Shown: positions 34,171 through 43,717, numbered from the stretch's first letter. The stretch is DNA of 64,000 bases from Clostridiales bacterium (GCA_017427465.1 JAFRST010000054.1:23776-87775); one strand, 5' to 3'. Translations and numbers: made by a program. Notes: generated by a model not told the origin, from the sequence alone.

Positions 34171-35226
34171 TTACTTAATACCTGATCTTGAGATTCCTTC
34201 GACGAGATAATCCTCACCCCAGAAGAAGATCAGCAGCGGCGGGATCATGTATACACTTGATGCCGCGAATGCGATTCCAAGTTCCGGTTCGTTTATCTGT
34301 GATAAGAATACTGACAACGGCTGCTTGTCCGCATCGGTCAGGAGGACCAGCGGCTGCTCAACCATGTTCCAGTAATCGATGAACAGTAATATCGTCAACG
34401 CGAAGATCGCGTTCTTACACAATGGTAATGCTATGTTAGTGAATATCTGCCATTCCGAAGCGCCGTCGAGCGTTGCCGCTTCGATATATCCCGACGGGAT
34501 CTGACGCATGTATTTGGTAAGAAGGAAGATCGCGAATGTCGAGAAGATACCCGGCAGGATGATAGCCCATATCGTATCGAGGATACCGAGCTTTTCGGCA
34601 ATCATGTAGTTAGGAACGAGCGTTACCTGGAACGGCATGAGCATGAGGATGATGTATGAGAAGAACAAAACCTCTCTTCTCTTCCTTCTGTATCTTGCGA
34701 ATGAATAAGACGCAAGACATGCAACGACCATCTGGCCTGCAACGATAGGGAGTGTCAGTACGATCGAATTCCAGTACTTGAAAAGGTACTCGGGGTTCAT
34801 GAACAACAGTGTCGTGTACTGGTTGATCGTAACCTCTTCCGGAATGAGCTTTAACACAGGTGTCCTCGACATATAAGTCGCGCCCTGGCTGGCGTGTCCT
34901 GACATACTCTGGAATACGACCTGGTAGTTGGACACGATCTCATCAGAAGACATAAATGAGTTAAGGAATGTAAAGAAGATCGGAACCAGTGCCAGGGCAG
35001 AGATAAGGACGGCTGCCATAACGCCGAAGCCGGTGATTATTCCCTTTGTTATCTTGCGCTTTCTTAAGTTGAGTTCGATTCTCTTTTTCTCGCCCGCGAA
35101 AAAGTTCTCTCTTGCCTCGTCACTGAGCGAAGTGATAAATGTTTCAGGCTGGACCGTCTCAACGTAAACGTGACGGCGGGCCAGTGTTGCCTGTTTTCTT
35201 CTTTCCAGTCTCTTGGTCTCGTCCAT
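34171..35226 (-). CDS. CUT1-type ABC permease, MalG-like
   Basis: A 351-residue permease. ATG 35226 follows GGAGGAGTAAG, which also contains the stop of the upstream permease gene, so translation is coupled. Six helices are predicted; the cytoplasmic EAA loop reads EAATLDGASEWQIFTNIALPL (family consensus EAAxxDGAxxxxxFxxIxLP). An ~80-residue cytoplasmic N-terminus and a Ser/Gly-containing extracytoplasmic insertion after helix 1 are longer than usual. It should pair with the permease encoded at 35228-36415. No ATPase or solute-binding protein gene is in the window. Confidence 0.93.
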   Translation of the reverse strand: MDETKRLERRKQATLARRHVYVETVQPETFITSLSDEARENFFAGEKKRIELNLRKRKITKGIITGFGVMAAVLISALALVPIFFTFLNSFMSSDEIVSNYQVVFQSMSGHASQGATYMSRTPVLKLIPEEVTINQYTTLLFMNPEYLFKYWNSIVLTLPIVAGQMVVACLASYSFARYRRKRREVLFFSYIILMLMPFQVTLVPNYMIAEKLGILDTIWAIILPGIFSTFAIFLLTKYMRQIPSGYIEAATLDGASEWQIFTNIALPLCKNAIFALTILLFIDYWNMVEQPLVLLTDADKQPLSVFLSQINEPELGIAFAASSVYMIPPLLIFFWGEDYLVEGISRSGIK

Positions 35227-35227
35227 C

Positions 35228-36415
35228 TTACTCCTCCACATCCTTATCGAACTTGGATTCTGCGAAGAACAGACCTCCGACTATTATGATCATGACAACG
35301 CACATTACTATCGCGCCTGCAGAAAGCTTACTGTAATCTAGGTGCGTAAACGAGTTGTTCATGAAGTGCTGCAGCATGTAGAGGTTCTTGAACGGATAGT
35401 CACCCGTTAAGAGATATACCTCTCTGAATATCTTGAATGAATTGATGAGCGACATGATGCCTACGAAGAAGATCGTAGGTGACAGATAGTGAAGCTTGAT
35501 CTTGAAGAATCTCTTCACAGGGCCGGCGCCGTCCATCTCTGCTGATTCCAGGATCTCGTGAGGAATGCTGTTGAGAGCCGCAAGGAACAATACCATGTTG
35601 TATCCCAGGTTCTTCCATAGGAACAGCAGCATGATAACCACCTGCGCGTAATTCGATTTGAGCCAGTCTATCTTCTGGGCCGAATCGAAAAGCTTCTCCG
35701 TAATGCCGTTGACTACGCCGTTGTAGCTGAAAAATACCTGCCAGATAAGAACGACGGACGCAACAGGAACCATCATAGGGTTAAGAAGGAAACTTCTGAA
35801 CAAGCTCTTTCCGGGAAGGCCCGAATTAAGAAGCAGTGCGACGAGCAGAGCGAGTACTACTGCGAGCGGCACTGAGATAATAGCGAATGTGAGTGTGTTC
35901 TTGGACGCTGAAATGAATGCCTCGTTAGTAAGGACTCTCTCATAGTTACGGAATCCGACGAAGTCTGAATTCGTAGGAGACTTCGAGAATGAAGTCTTAA
36001 GCAGAAGGAGCAAAGGCAGGAAGAAGAATATCAGAACGCCTACAAAGCTAGGTGTAAGGTAACCCGTAAAGATACCCCAGTCGCGGAGCTTTCTCTTAAA
36101 GTGCCTCTTCTTGCGGAGCTCGAGCTGGATCTTCCTCTCGGGAGTATCCTCAAAAACCGGGATATCTTTAGGAGTGAGCTTCTGGCTTGCGAGAGGCGTA
36201 ACGTTCTTCGGCTTCGGTCTCTCGATATACTCGAGCTTTGCTCCGTTCTGCGAAGCAATAGCAGCACCGGGCTTGATCCCGGCCTTTGTCACGGGCTTCG
36301 TCTCCGGCTTTACTGCAACCTTAAACTCAGCCTGAGAGACCTCAGACCCCGGGCGCATGCCGCTGACTTCACCTTTGTCAGTTAAGTGATTCTTATTATT
36401 TTTCCTATTATCCAT
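35228..36415 (-). CDS. CUT1-type ABC permease, MalF-like
   Basis: A 395-residue permease, first gene of a four-gene operon. No strong ribosome site is seen; ATG 36415 is chosen, with GTG 36436 and an internal ATG as alternatives. A ~115-residue cytoplasmic N-terminus precedes helix 1 (FTGYLTPSFVGVLIFFFLPLLLLL). The EAA loop reads LESAEMDGAGPVKRFFKIKLHYLSP, with Ser for the first Ala. Its partner MalG-like gene follows with overlapping signals. The expected energising ATPase must be encoded elsewhere, for example a shared MsmX-type subunit. Confidence 0.9.
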   Translation of the reverse strand: MDNRKNNKNHLTDKGEVSGMRPGSEVSQAEFKVAVKPETKPVTKAGIKPGAAIASQNGAKLEYIERPKPKNVTPLASQKLTPKDIPVFEDTPERKIQLELRKKRHFKRKLRDWGIFTGYLTPSFVGVLIFFFLPLLLLLKTSFSKSPTNSDFVGFRNYERVLTNEAFISASKNTLTFAIISVPLAVVLALLVALLLNSGLPGKSLFRSFLLNPMMVPVASVVLIWQVFFSYNGVVNGITEKLFDSAQKIDWLKSNYAQVVIMLLFLWKNLGYNMVLFLAALNSIPHEILESAEMDGAGPVKRFFKIKLHYLSPTIFFVGIMSLINSFKIFREVYLLTGDYPFKNLYMLQHFMNNSFTHLDYSKLSAGAIVMCVVMIIIVGGLFFAESKFDKDVEE

Positions 36416-36637
36416 ACAAATATACAGTGTCCCCACACTTCAATAAAATTATACTCTCGTGTTTAATTATATCTATTCCTCATTTTGGTGCAAACTGTGG
36501 CAAACCGGCATCAAAACGGCATCAATTAAGGGGTTTTCGGGCATTTTGCCCTCCGCTTATAAGAGTATATCTTTTGTAAGCGTCTGGATAGTATAATTAT
36601 TTGATAAGATTTGGTTAAGATTTGATGTGGAGCGGAC

Positions 36638-38182
36638 ATGAAGCTTAAGAATTCTCTTAATTATAAACACGGCAAGACCATCGACGCGAAGAAAGTTTTT
36701 CTGATCTGCGCGCTGGTCCTGATCTATTGTCCGTTCTTCTACACTGACATGATCGGCAACTACACAGGCGATGCAGCCATCCAGATCAAGATCGGCCTGG
36801 ACTGCTTGTCGAGCGGAAGATTCATCCCCGTCGAGATCTACAGCTGGCACGAAGGCCTTAACTGGTGGCCTCACGAGATCGGCTGGTACTACATAGTAGG
36901 TATCGCTTACAAGATCTTCGGACTTGCCGGCGTCATAGGCGTTACCGCGATCTTCAACTATACGATCGCCGCCATTGCTTTCAAAAAATATCAGGACAAG
37001 GTCCATCCTCTGATAATCGTCGGCGTTGCCGCTATCGCAAGGCTTTTCTCCTTCCCTAACTACAACGCAAGGCCTCATCTTTTCTCAGAGCTGGCTTTCC
37101 TTCTGGTTATCTATGTAATGCTTGGCAAGAAGAGCATTTTGTTTAAATCACTTTTCTTCTGCGGAGCAGCTTTCCTCTTATCTTGGATCCACGGCGGCAT
37201 GGTACCGCTGCTTTTCGCTGTTTTCTTTGTATTCATCGTGATCGAGCTTATATTCAGGCAATTCAAGAACGCTCTTCTGTATCTGGCTACGGGAGCAGGC
37301 GCCTTCGTATGCTCGCTTCTTAATCCTCTGGGCATAAAGGTATGGACATACGCTTTAGTACAGTCTGACGGCACTGAGGTCTGGAAATACAACATCGAGT
37401 GGGCTCCCAAGACATTTGCCATCTGGGAGATCGCGGTCCTTCTTCTCATAATCGTCGCATTCGCTGTCGACGGACGCGTCAAGAAGTTCGATAAAAACGC
37501 GATAACGAGACTTTGCATCTTCTGCATGTTCATCGTCATCTCATGCAAATACTGCCGCTTTATGAACTTCGTTGCGCTGTTTATCCTCGCGCTTTGCACT
37601 GAAGAGATGCAGAGCCTCGTGAAATGGATCAACGCAAATATCTTCCGCATCAAGAAAGACAAGATAAAGTTTAGCGACATCTCCTATTACATTCTCACGG
37701 TATTCTGCCTGCTGTTTTTCTTCTTTATCACGATTTTCTCGATCGCAAGATTCATCCGCACCAATACCATGTCAGATGCCAGCGCCATAGCCGCATACGA
37801 CGAAGGTGCCGTTGCCTGCGTGAAACAGAACGGTTATAAGAAGATCTACAATTCGTTTAATACCGGAACGTGGCTCGCCTTCTATGACGTGAAGGTCCAC
37901 ATAGACAACCGCTCTGACCTTTATATGGCGAGCTTCTCGGGCACTGATTATATTTCAGGCCAGATGATGATCAATAACATCTCAGATATGGACAGATTTG
38001 TAGAGAAATACGACTGCGACGCCCTCGTGCTGGATCTCCTGCCGGGCACGACGGACGAATGGTTCGCCGACGATCTCTACGCCGCTTCTGACAGATATAA
38101 AGTCGTATACGACAACACCGTAACCTCAGTCCGTGATCCGGACTTAAGTTACAGGTGGCTGGTCGTAGAATGTATTGATTGA
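36638..38182 (+). CDS. Polytopic membrane protein, GT-C glycosyltransferase-like
   Basis: A 514-residue protein with about 10 helices and a soluble C-terminal domain of about 130 residues. The first extracytoplasmic loop contains GDAAIQIKIG and later EGLNWWPHEIGWYYI, the acidic-residue and W-HE pattern of lipid-phosphosugar-dependent GT-C enzymes. No standard family was assigned with certainty. The C-terminal part (VKVHIDNRSDLY, YDCDALVLD) resembles the soluble domain of the same class. It is monocistronic and convergent with pyruvate kinase, only 11 bases apart, so the 3' ends must overlap. RBS GTGGAGC. Confidence 0.65.
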   Translation: MKLKNSLNYKHGKTIDAKKVFLICALVLIYCPFFYTDMIGNYTGDAAIQIKIGLDCLSSGRFIPVEIYSWHEGLNWWPHEIGWYYIVGIAYKIFGLAGVIGVTAIFNYTIAAIAFKKYQDKVHPLIIVGVAAIARLFSFPNYNARPHLFSELAFLLVIYVMLGKKSILFKSLFFCGAAFLLSWIHGGMVPLLFAVFFVFIVIELIFRQFKNALLYLATGAGAFVCSLLNPLGIKVWTYALVQSDGTEVWKYNIEWAPKTFAIWEIAVLLLIIVAFAVDGRVKKFDKNAITRLCIFCMFIVISCKYCRFMNFVALFILALCTEEMQSLVKWINANIFRIKKDKIKFSDISYYILTVFCLLFFFFITIFSIARFIRTNTMSDASAIAAYDEGAVACVKQNGYKKIYNSFNTGTWLAFYDVKVHIDNRSDLYMASFSGTDYISGQMMINNISDMDRFVEKYDCDALVLDLLPGTTDEWFADDLYAASDRYKVVYDNTVTSVRDPDLSYRWLVVECID

Positions 38183-38193
38183 TCTCGAAAATC

Positions 38194-39609
38194 TCAGTTG
38201 ATCGTCTCAACCTTGATGGTATTCGTATTACCGGCCTTGCCGTTGATGAGGCCGCCCGTCATGACAACGTTGTCGCCTTCTTTAAGCTCAAGGACATCCT
38301 TTGCGACGTTAAGGCCGTGATAGAACATAACATCCGTTGAATTGAATTCCTCATTGAGTATCGGGACAACACCCCATGAGAGATTAAGTCTTCTCCATAT
38401 CCTCTCGGATGTCGTCATGCCGATGATGTCGATAGGACATCTGAACCGGGATACCATTCTTGCCGTAACACCGCTTCTGGAGTGAACAACGATAGCCTTT
38501 GCGCCTACGTCAATAGCCATCTGGCATGTAGCGTGTGAGATGGCATCCAGGTTATTGCGGATCTTGAATTCCTGCTTGGAGAAACGCTCTTTGTAGTTGA
38601 TGTGCTTCTCTGTATATTCTGCAACCTGTGACATTGTCTTGACTGCCTCAACAGGATACTTGCCGGCAGCGGACTCTCCGGAGAGCATGATCGCGGAAGA
38701 ACCGTCATAAACGGCATTTGCGACATCGGATATCTCGGCTCTCGTCGGTCTGGGATTGTTGATCATGGACTCGAGCATCTCTGTAGCTGTAATAACACGG
38801 CGTCCAAGGAGACGGCAGCGCTTGATAAGCTGCTTCTGTACACTCGGCACTTCAACAAACGGGATCTCAACACCCAGGTCGCCTCTTGCGATCATGATGC
38901 CTGCGCATTTCTCTGAAATCTCATCGATGTTATCGACACCGGCGCGGTTCTCGATCTTTGCGATTACCTCGATATTCTCGCCGCCGTTGGCATCTAAGAA
39001 TTCACGCATCTCGATCATGTCTTCTTTGCGTGATACGAAGGAAGCTGCGATAAAATCAACCTCATTCTTAATACCGAACAGAAGATCCTTCTTGTCCTGC
39101 TCGCTTAAGAAATCACCCTGCATGATCTTATTAGGGAAGTTCATGGACTTCTGGTCGGATAATGTGCCGCCTACGACTACGTCGCAGATGACGTCTGCCC
39201 CCTTGATCTCTCTTACTTCGAGGATTACGAGTCCGTTGTTGATAAGGACTCTGTCGCCGGGATTAAGCTGCTCGGGCAGGAGTTTGTAAGTAACGGATAC
39301 GCGTGTCTCATCGCCCTCGATCTCATCTGTCGTGAGAGTAAATGTCGCACCATCCCTGAGCTCCACCTTGTGATCCTTGAAGGTCCTGATCCTGTACTCG
39401 GGGCCCTTTGTATCGAGCATTATGGCAATTGGAAGATTCATCTTGGCTCTTACGCTCTTGATGAGATCGATCTTAGCCTGATGCTGTTCATGTGTGCCGT
39501 GCGAAAAGTTGAGTCTTGCGACATTCATTCCCGCCTCGCACATCTTAGTCAAAGTCTCTTCGTTATCCGAAGCCGGACCAATAGTACATATAATCTTAGT
39601 TTTGCGCAT
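38194..39609 (-). CDS. pyk: Pyruvate kinase
   Basis: A 471-residue enzyme. ATG 39609 follows GAGGAG at a normal distance; a frame extension of 6 codons is rejected. Diagnostic segments are KTKIICTIGPAS, the substrate/metal motif MIARGDLGVEIP, ITATEMLESM with the catalytic Lys region earlier (AKIENRAGVDN), and STSRSGVTAR-like VVHSRSGVTAR in the C domain. It makes pyruvate and ATP from phosphoenolpyruvate and ADP. The extra C-terminal PEP-utiliser-like domain of many Bacillus-type enzymes is absent. Confidence 0.98.
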   Translation of the reverse strand: MRKTKIICTIGPASDNEETLTKMCEAGMNVARLNFSHGTHEQHQAKIDLIKSVRAKMNLPIAIMLDTKGPEYRIRTFKDHKVELRDGATFTLTTDEIEGDETRVSVTYKLLPEQLNPGDRVLINNGLVILEVREIKGADVICDVVVGGTLSDQKSMNFPNKIMQGDFLSEQDKKDLLFGIKNEVDFIAASFVSRKEDMIEMREFLDANGGENIEVIAKIENRAGVDNIDEISEKCAGIMIARGDLGVEIPFVEVPSVQKQLIKRCRLLGRRVITATEMLESMINNPRPTRAEISDVANAVYDGSSAIMLSGESAAGKYPVEAVKTMSQVAEYTEKHINYKERFSKQEFKIRNNLDAISHATCQMAIDVGAKAIVVHSRSGVTARMVSRFRCPIDIIGMTTSERIWRRLNLSWGVVPILNEEFNSTDVMFYHGLNVAKDVLELKEGDNVVMTGGLINGKAGNTNTIKVETIN

Positions 39610-39733
39610 ATACTTGTATCTCCTCAAAAGCCTATTAAAAAGTTTTGCCTGATTGTATCATTTGTGCCCCTAAACTTCTGCACAATATTGTAAAATGTTT
39701 AAGTCAATATTTTATACATTGGAGGCTTTGCAT

Positions 39734-40714
39734 ATGGCAGACGTAAGACCCGAATCCCTAAAAAGGATCACAACAAAAGAAATGGCTGACGCATTTATCG
39801 CAGATCAGATCGCAGCTATCAAGGAACAGGTTGGAGATAAGAAAGTTCTCCTCGCTTTGTCCGGCGGCGTTGACTCATCTGTAGTCGCAGCTCTCCTTAT
39901 TAAAGCAATCGGAACAAACCTCGTTTGTGTCCACGTTAACCACGGACTTCTCCGTAAGGGCGAACCCGAGATGGTATGCAAGGTCTTCAGAGACGAGCTC
40001 GGTGCAAACCTCATCTATGTTGACGCAGTAGACAGATTCTTAGATCTTCTCGAAGGCATTACAGATCCTGAGCAGAAGCGTCACATCATCGGCGAAGAAT
40101 TCATCAAAGTCTTCGCAGAAGAAGCAGCCAAACTCGACGGCATTGCTTTCCTCGCACAGGGTACGATTTACCCCGACATCTTGGAGAGTGAGCAGGGCAT
40201 CAAGGCTCACCACAACGTAGGCGGTCTTCCTCCGGAACTTGATTTCGAGCTCGTTGAGCCCGTTAAGTATCTCTACAAGGACGAAGTCCGCGTAGTCGGT
40301 TCCGCATTAGGTCTCCCCGACAAGATGGTCTACCGTCAGCCTTTCCCCGGTCCCGGACTTGGCGTAAGATGCCCCGGTGCCATCACCAGAGACAGACTCG
40401 AGGCAGTAAGAGAATCTGATGCTATCCTTCGTGAAGAATTCGAGAAGGCAGGCCTTGCAGGCAAGGTATGGCAGTACTTCACAGTAGTACCCGACTTCAA
40501 GTCCACAGGCATCAAGGACGGCAAGAGAGCTTTCGAGTGGCTCTGCATCGTACGTGCGATCAACACAACTGACGTAGTTCAGGTCACAGTTGAACCCATC
40601 GATTACGACCTCATGTGCCGCATCACAGACCGTATCACTCACGAAGTTCCCGGCATCAACCGCGTGCTTTACGATTACACACCTAAGCCGACAGCTACAG
40701 TTGAGTACGAGTAA
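39734..40714 (+). CDS. guaA: GMP synthase ATP-pyrophosphatase subunit without glutamine amidotransferase domain
   Basis: A 326-residue protein; GGAGG lies 9 bases before ATG 39734. It holds the ATP-PPase P-loop LALSGGVDSSVVA and the dimerisation domain ending PKPTATVEYE, with RQPFPGPGLGVR in between, all as in GuaA. The usual N-terminal class I amidotransferase domain (~190 residues) is missing, giving an archaeal-type split GMP synthase. It adenylates XMP and uses ammonia from a separate GuaAa-type subunit, for which no gene is seen in the window. It is transcribed divergently from pyk. Confidence 0.93.
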   Translation: MADVRPESLKRITTKEMADAFIADQIAAIKEQVGDKKVLLALSGGVDSSVVAALLIKAIGTNLVCVHVNHGLLRKGEPEMVCKVFRDELGANLIYVDAVDRFLDLLEGITDPEQKRHIIGEEFIKVFAEEAAKLDGIAFLAQGTIYPDILESEQGIKAHHNVGGLPPELDFELVEPVKYLYKDEVRVVGSALGLPDKMVYRQPFPGPGLGVRCPGAITRDRLEAVRESDAILREEFEKAGLAGKVWQYFTVVPDFKSTGIKDGKRAFEWLCIVRAINTTDVVQVTVEPIDYDLMCRITDRITHEVPGINRVLYDYTPKPTATVEYE

Positions 40715-40778
40715 TATTATTTGCTCGCTAAGGTCCTCCGCGCTGCGCTTGTGCGGAATCGCTCGCAAACAATATTAC
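40711..40778. repeat. Long imperfect palindrome at the end of guaA
   Basis: Outer arms gtaatattatttg and caaacaatattac pair around a GC-rich loop with its own stem (ccgc / gcgg). It begins at the guaA stop codon and lies just before the terminator. Confidence 0.7.
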
Positions 40779-40803
40779 TCTCTGGATTAAGTAATAAACT
40801 TTG

Positions 40804-40830
40804 AAAGCTCCTGATTGTTCAGGAGCTTTT
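40804..40830 (+). terminator. Rho-independent terminator of guaA
   Basis: The stem aagctcctga / tcaggagctt with a 4-base loop is followed by ttct. Confidence 0.85.
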
Positions 40831-40946
40831 CTATGCCATGAGTTCTTTGCTTGGATGATATAATTACCTTGTTTGAGGAAGTGATCCCTTAGTACAGAAA
40901 ATCAACAGTATAATGACGGTAACAGAACATACTGGAAAAGTAATCG

Positions 40947-41729
40947 ATGACTAAAGCTAAAGTTACCAGATTAAATACATACGAACCCCGCAAGGAAGAG
41001 GTGGAGGAACAGGGTGAAGAACAGGTTAAGAAAACCGGTTCTCATTTAACATGGGAAAAGCCTATCGCTGCTGAATTGAAGCAGCTGAACTCTGCAATGG
41101 TCTGGAAATTTCTAAGGCTATTACTGTTATCGGGTTTGGTTTCGGGATATGTGTATTTGCTTATATGGCTTAGGAATCTGGGCTTATCGCTTAATGCAGA
41201 AGTCATTACCGTAACATGCAGTTCAATACCGCTTCTAATCTACTATATGGAATTCAGGGCGCCTCTGCAGTTCGGCGAGCGGGAAGCACTTTCAGACGAT
41301 ATTAGAGACCGGGCATTCTTCGGTTATGCTTTTGTACTCGGCAACATAGTATTAGCTGTGATTTTCCTTATTTGTGTGAATCTCCTGGGGGTGATCGGTT
41401 ATATCCTTCCGGCGTTAATGGCAATCCTTACTTACAGGTATGAGTACTTCATGCTCCTGCTTTATGTTTGTGGGAAATACACCGTAAAAGACGGAGAAGT
41501 GACTTTCCGCAGGAAGTACAAAAGCCTCGAAATGTCCGAAAGCACCTACAAACGGCATTTTTGGACTTCTCTCGTTTATCTGCTGGACTTTGAGGATGCG
41601 GCAGAAAGACAGATTCCGGTTATGGTGGATTACTATACTTACTGCTGCTTTAAGAAGAACGGCAAGGCGATCCTCATCAATTACCAATATGGCAAATCCT
41701 ACATGTTCGAGATAATCAAGTTTAGATAA
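40947..41729 (+). CDS. Membrane protein of unknown function
   Basis: A 260-residue protein not recognised. The first ~50 residues are charged and cytoplasmic (KEEVEEQGEEQ). Four hydrophobic segments follow at about 52-75, 85-100, 130-155 and 160-180, then a soluble C-terminal domain with Tyr/Cys-rich YYTYCCFKKNGKAILINYQ, which resembles a PH-like or YcxB-like cytoplasmic tail in pattern only. GGAAAAG precedes the ATG. It stands alone between guaA and the CmpB-like gene. No transfer signature. Confidence 0.6.
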   Translation: MTKAKVTRLNTYEPRKEEVEEQGEEQVKKTGSHLTWEKPIAAELKQLNSAMVWKFLRLLLLSGLVSGYVYLLIWLRNLGLSLNAEVITVTCSSIPLLIYYMEFRAPLQFGEREALSDDIRDRAFFGYAFVLGNIVLAVIFLICVNLLGVIGYILPALMAILTYRYEYFMLLLYVCGKYTVKDGEVTFRRKYKSLEMSESTYKRHFWTSLVYLLDFEDAAERQIPVMVDYYTYCCFKKNGKAILINYQYGKSYMFEIIKFR

Positions 41730-41780
41730 CAAAATCATGAATATAATTTACTAAGACTCAATCATAATGGCTAATAATAA

Positions 41781-41813
41781 AATGATCCTGGCGGCTTAAA
41801 CGACAGGATCATT
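41781..41813 (+). terminator. Hairpin after the 40.9-kb membrane protein gene
   Basis: A ten-base perfect arm aatgatcctg pairs with caggatcatt across a 13-base loop. No good T-run follows, so termination is uncertain. The rest of 41730-42011 shows no gene. Confidence 0.5.
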
Positions 41814-42011
41814 AAGAGGTAATGTTTACGTTCAAGCTTTAGCACCTTGTTTCTTCAGCAGGTTGCTGTACGATCATCGAGCTTGTCTCTCACGCATTCT
41901 TTATGATGATTTCAGTATAGCAGGTTTAGATAACGGCATCACGCCATTAATGGGCCCATACAAAACCTCCATCAAATTCAGTTGTATAATAAACTCCGGG
42001 AGGACTGATCT

Positions 42012-42845
42012 ATGGACTTTAGGTCAATGCTGTTCTATTTCATGATCTACTCATTTGCAGGCTGGGTGATAGAGGTTGCTTATCATGCTGTCACAATGGG
42101 AAAAGTCGTTAACAGGGGATTCCTTAACGGCCCTATTTGTCCTGTCTATGGAGTGGGAGTGTCTCTGGTACTGGTCGTTATGCAGGGGCTGGCCAGACAG
42201 AATATCGAGACGAGTAATCCGCTGGTCCTTTTCGCTGTGGGGATAGTGCTCGCCACGCTTGCCGAGCTGGTCGCGGGATTCCTGCTGGATAAGCTTTTTC
42301 ATGCTAGGTGGTGGGATTACAGCAATGAGAAATTCAACTTGAACGGGTATATTTGCTTGTCGTTCAGTATTGTTTGGGGGCTGGCGATCGCTTTCGTGCT
42401 GAGGGTGGTGCAGCCTGTGGTGGCAGGACTGGTGGCGAAGATCCCTCCGGTGGCTGGGTACATTATACTGGCTGTACTATATATTGTTTTTGTGATCGAT
42501 ATAATCCTGACGACGCTGTCTGTGCTGAAATTCAATAAGCAGCTAGAGCAGATGTCAGACCTGCGAAATGCTATCCTCAAGGTGAGCGACGGAATGAGCG
42601 AGGTGATCGCAAGCGGTACCATCAGGACAGTCAGCAAGTTCGATGAGAGTAAGGAGAAGGTGGAAGAGCGCCGGGCTGAACTTGAGATTAAGCTGGAGGA
42701 ACTGCGCAAAGATATGACGCTTCATGCCTTCTACGGACGTGGAAGGATCTTGAAAGCCTTTCCTAATCTGAAACACAGACGATATGGTGAGATATATGAG
42801 TGGCTGAAAAGCAGGCTCGATCGTGAGAAAGGTGATCCGGAGTAG
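42012..42845 (+). CDS. CmpB-type putative ABC transporter permease family protein
   Basis: A 277-residue membrane protein; GGGAGG precedes the ATG by 8 bases. The N-terminal YFMIYSFAGWVIEV and RGFLNGPICPVYGVG segments are the hallmark of the small Firmicute family annotated as putative ABC transporter permease CmpB. Five helices occupy residues 1-180, followed by a charged coiled-coil tail (EKVEERRAELEIKLEELRK). The family's transport role is weakly supported; no ATPase gene is adjacent. The last third of the gene is GC- and G-rich compared with its surroundings. Confidence 0.85.
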   Translation: MDFRSMLFYFMIYSFAGWVIEVAYHAVTMGKVVNRGFLNGPICPVYGVGVSLVLVVMQGLARQNIETSNPLVLFAVGIVLATLAELVAGFLLDKLFHARWWDYSNEKFNLNGYICLSFSIVWGLAIAFVLRVVQPVVAGLVAKIPPVAGYIILAVLYIVFVIDIILTTLSVLKFNKQLEQMSDLRNAILKVSDGMSEVIASGTIRTVSKFDESKEKVEERRAELEIKLEELRKDMTLHAFYGRGRILKAFPNLKHRRYGEIYEWLKSRLDREKGDPE

Positions 42846-43143
42846 CGCCGCGGGATCTTGTTGTGGCAATGGTGTCCGGGTTGACATAATTGGGTCAGAC
42901 TGTGAGTTCTTACCCCCATACAAAACAAAAAAAGGCTATATCAATATCATGAAGAATAATTAGTACTGAATAAAACCTACTAAGCCCGGGAGCAAATCTC
43001 GGGATTAAATATTGTGGTTAGCTATTCATTAGATTTGGTTAAACAGGTAAGTAATACACAACCCCCATTATTATAGTCCCGTTATCAAAGAGTGACCCAT
43101 CAAAAACTGCACAAAAATGAAAGTCAAAGATGGTCAAAAATAA
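42846..43143. other. Intergenic stretch with no recognisable gene
   Basis: About 300 bases between the CmpB-like gene and the CIRCE element. I see no frame with a ribosome site, no RNA fold I can name and no repeat shared with the rest of the window. A gggtcagac segment at 42891 resembles the ggggtcaggcccc motif at 52200. Confidence 0.5.
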
Positions 43144-43185
43144 TTAGCACTCGCCTCTTGCGAGTGCTAATTGACGAACTATAAT
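43144..43185 (+). promoter_or_regulatory. CIRCE operator (HrcA site) and promoter of hsp20
   Basis: A perfect CIRCE inverted repeat, TTAGCACTC-N9-GAGTGCTAA, spans 43144-43170. TTGCGA (43158-43163) and TATAAT (43180-43185) are 16 bases apart, so the operator covers the -35 region. HrcA is the repressor in the family; its gene is not in the window. Confidence 0.93.
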
Positions 43186-43273
43186 GTAGTCAGAACAAAG
43201 GAACGAGGATCAAAGAAGAGATCAGACCTCCACCTCTTGCTCGGATAACAACAATTCAAAGGAGATGATCAGT

Positions 43274-43717
43274 ATGTTGATGTCCGGTTTATTTGGAGAA
43301 GATTTGTTTGATGATTTTTGGGGTATCCCTACGAGAGAGCTTGCTAATATCGACAAGCAGCTTTACGGAAAACACGCACAGAACCTCATGAAGACCGATG
43401 TCCACGAGAACGAAGAAGATTATGAGATGGATATGGATCTTCCGGGATTCAAGAAGGAGCAGATCCAGATCAATCTTGAGAATGGTTACCTTACTATCAG
43501 TGCCGCTAAGGAGCACGACAGTGAGAAAAAGAAGCATGGCAAGGTCATTCGTCAGGAAAGATACGCTGGATCGATGCAGAGAAGCTTCTATGTCGGTGAA
43601 GGTGTAAAGACCGAAGACGTTAAGGCAAAGTACGAAGACGGTGTATTAAAGCTTTGCATCCCTAAGAAGGAACTTAAGGCTCTTCCTTCCAACACAACGA
43701 TCGCCATTGAAGGCTAA
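43274..43717 (+). CDS. Hsp20/alpha-crystallin small heat-shock protein
   Basis: A 147-residue protein. The start is ATG 43274, since GGAG sits 9 bases upstream; ATG 43265 would be too close. The alpha-crystallin domain runs from VHENEEDYEMDMDLPGFKKEQIQI to YEDGVLKLCIPKK, with the conserved A-x-x-x-n-GVL-type motif (KYEDGVLKL), followed by an IAIEG tail. It is an ATP-independent holdase that forms oligomers. The upstream CIRCE element predicts HrcA-controlled heat induction. A terminator follows, so it is monocistronic. Confidence 0.95.
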   Translation: MLMSGLFGEDLFDDFWGIPTRELANIDKQLYGKHAQNLMKTDVHENEEDYEMDMDLPGFKKEQIQINLENGYLTISAAKEHDSEKKKHGKVIRQERYAGSMQRSFYVGEGVKTEDVKAKYEDGVLKLCIPKKELKALPSNTTIAIEG

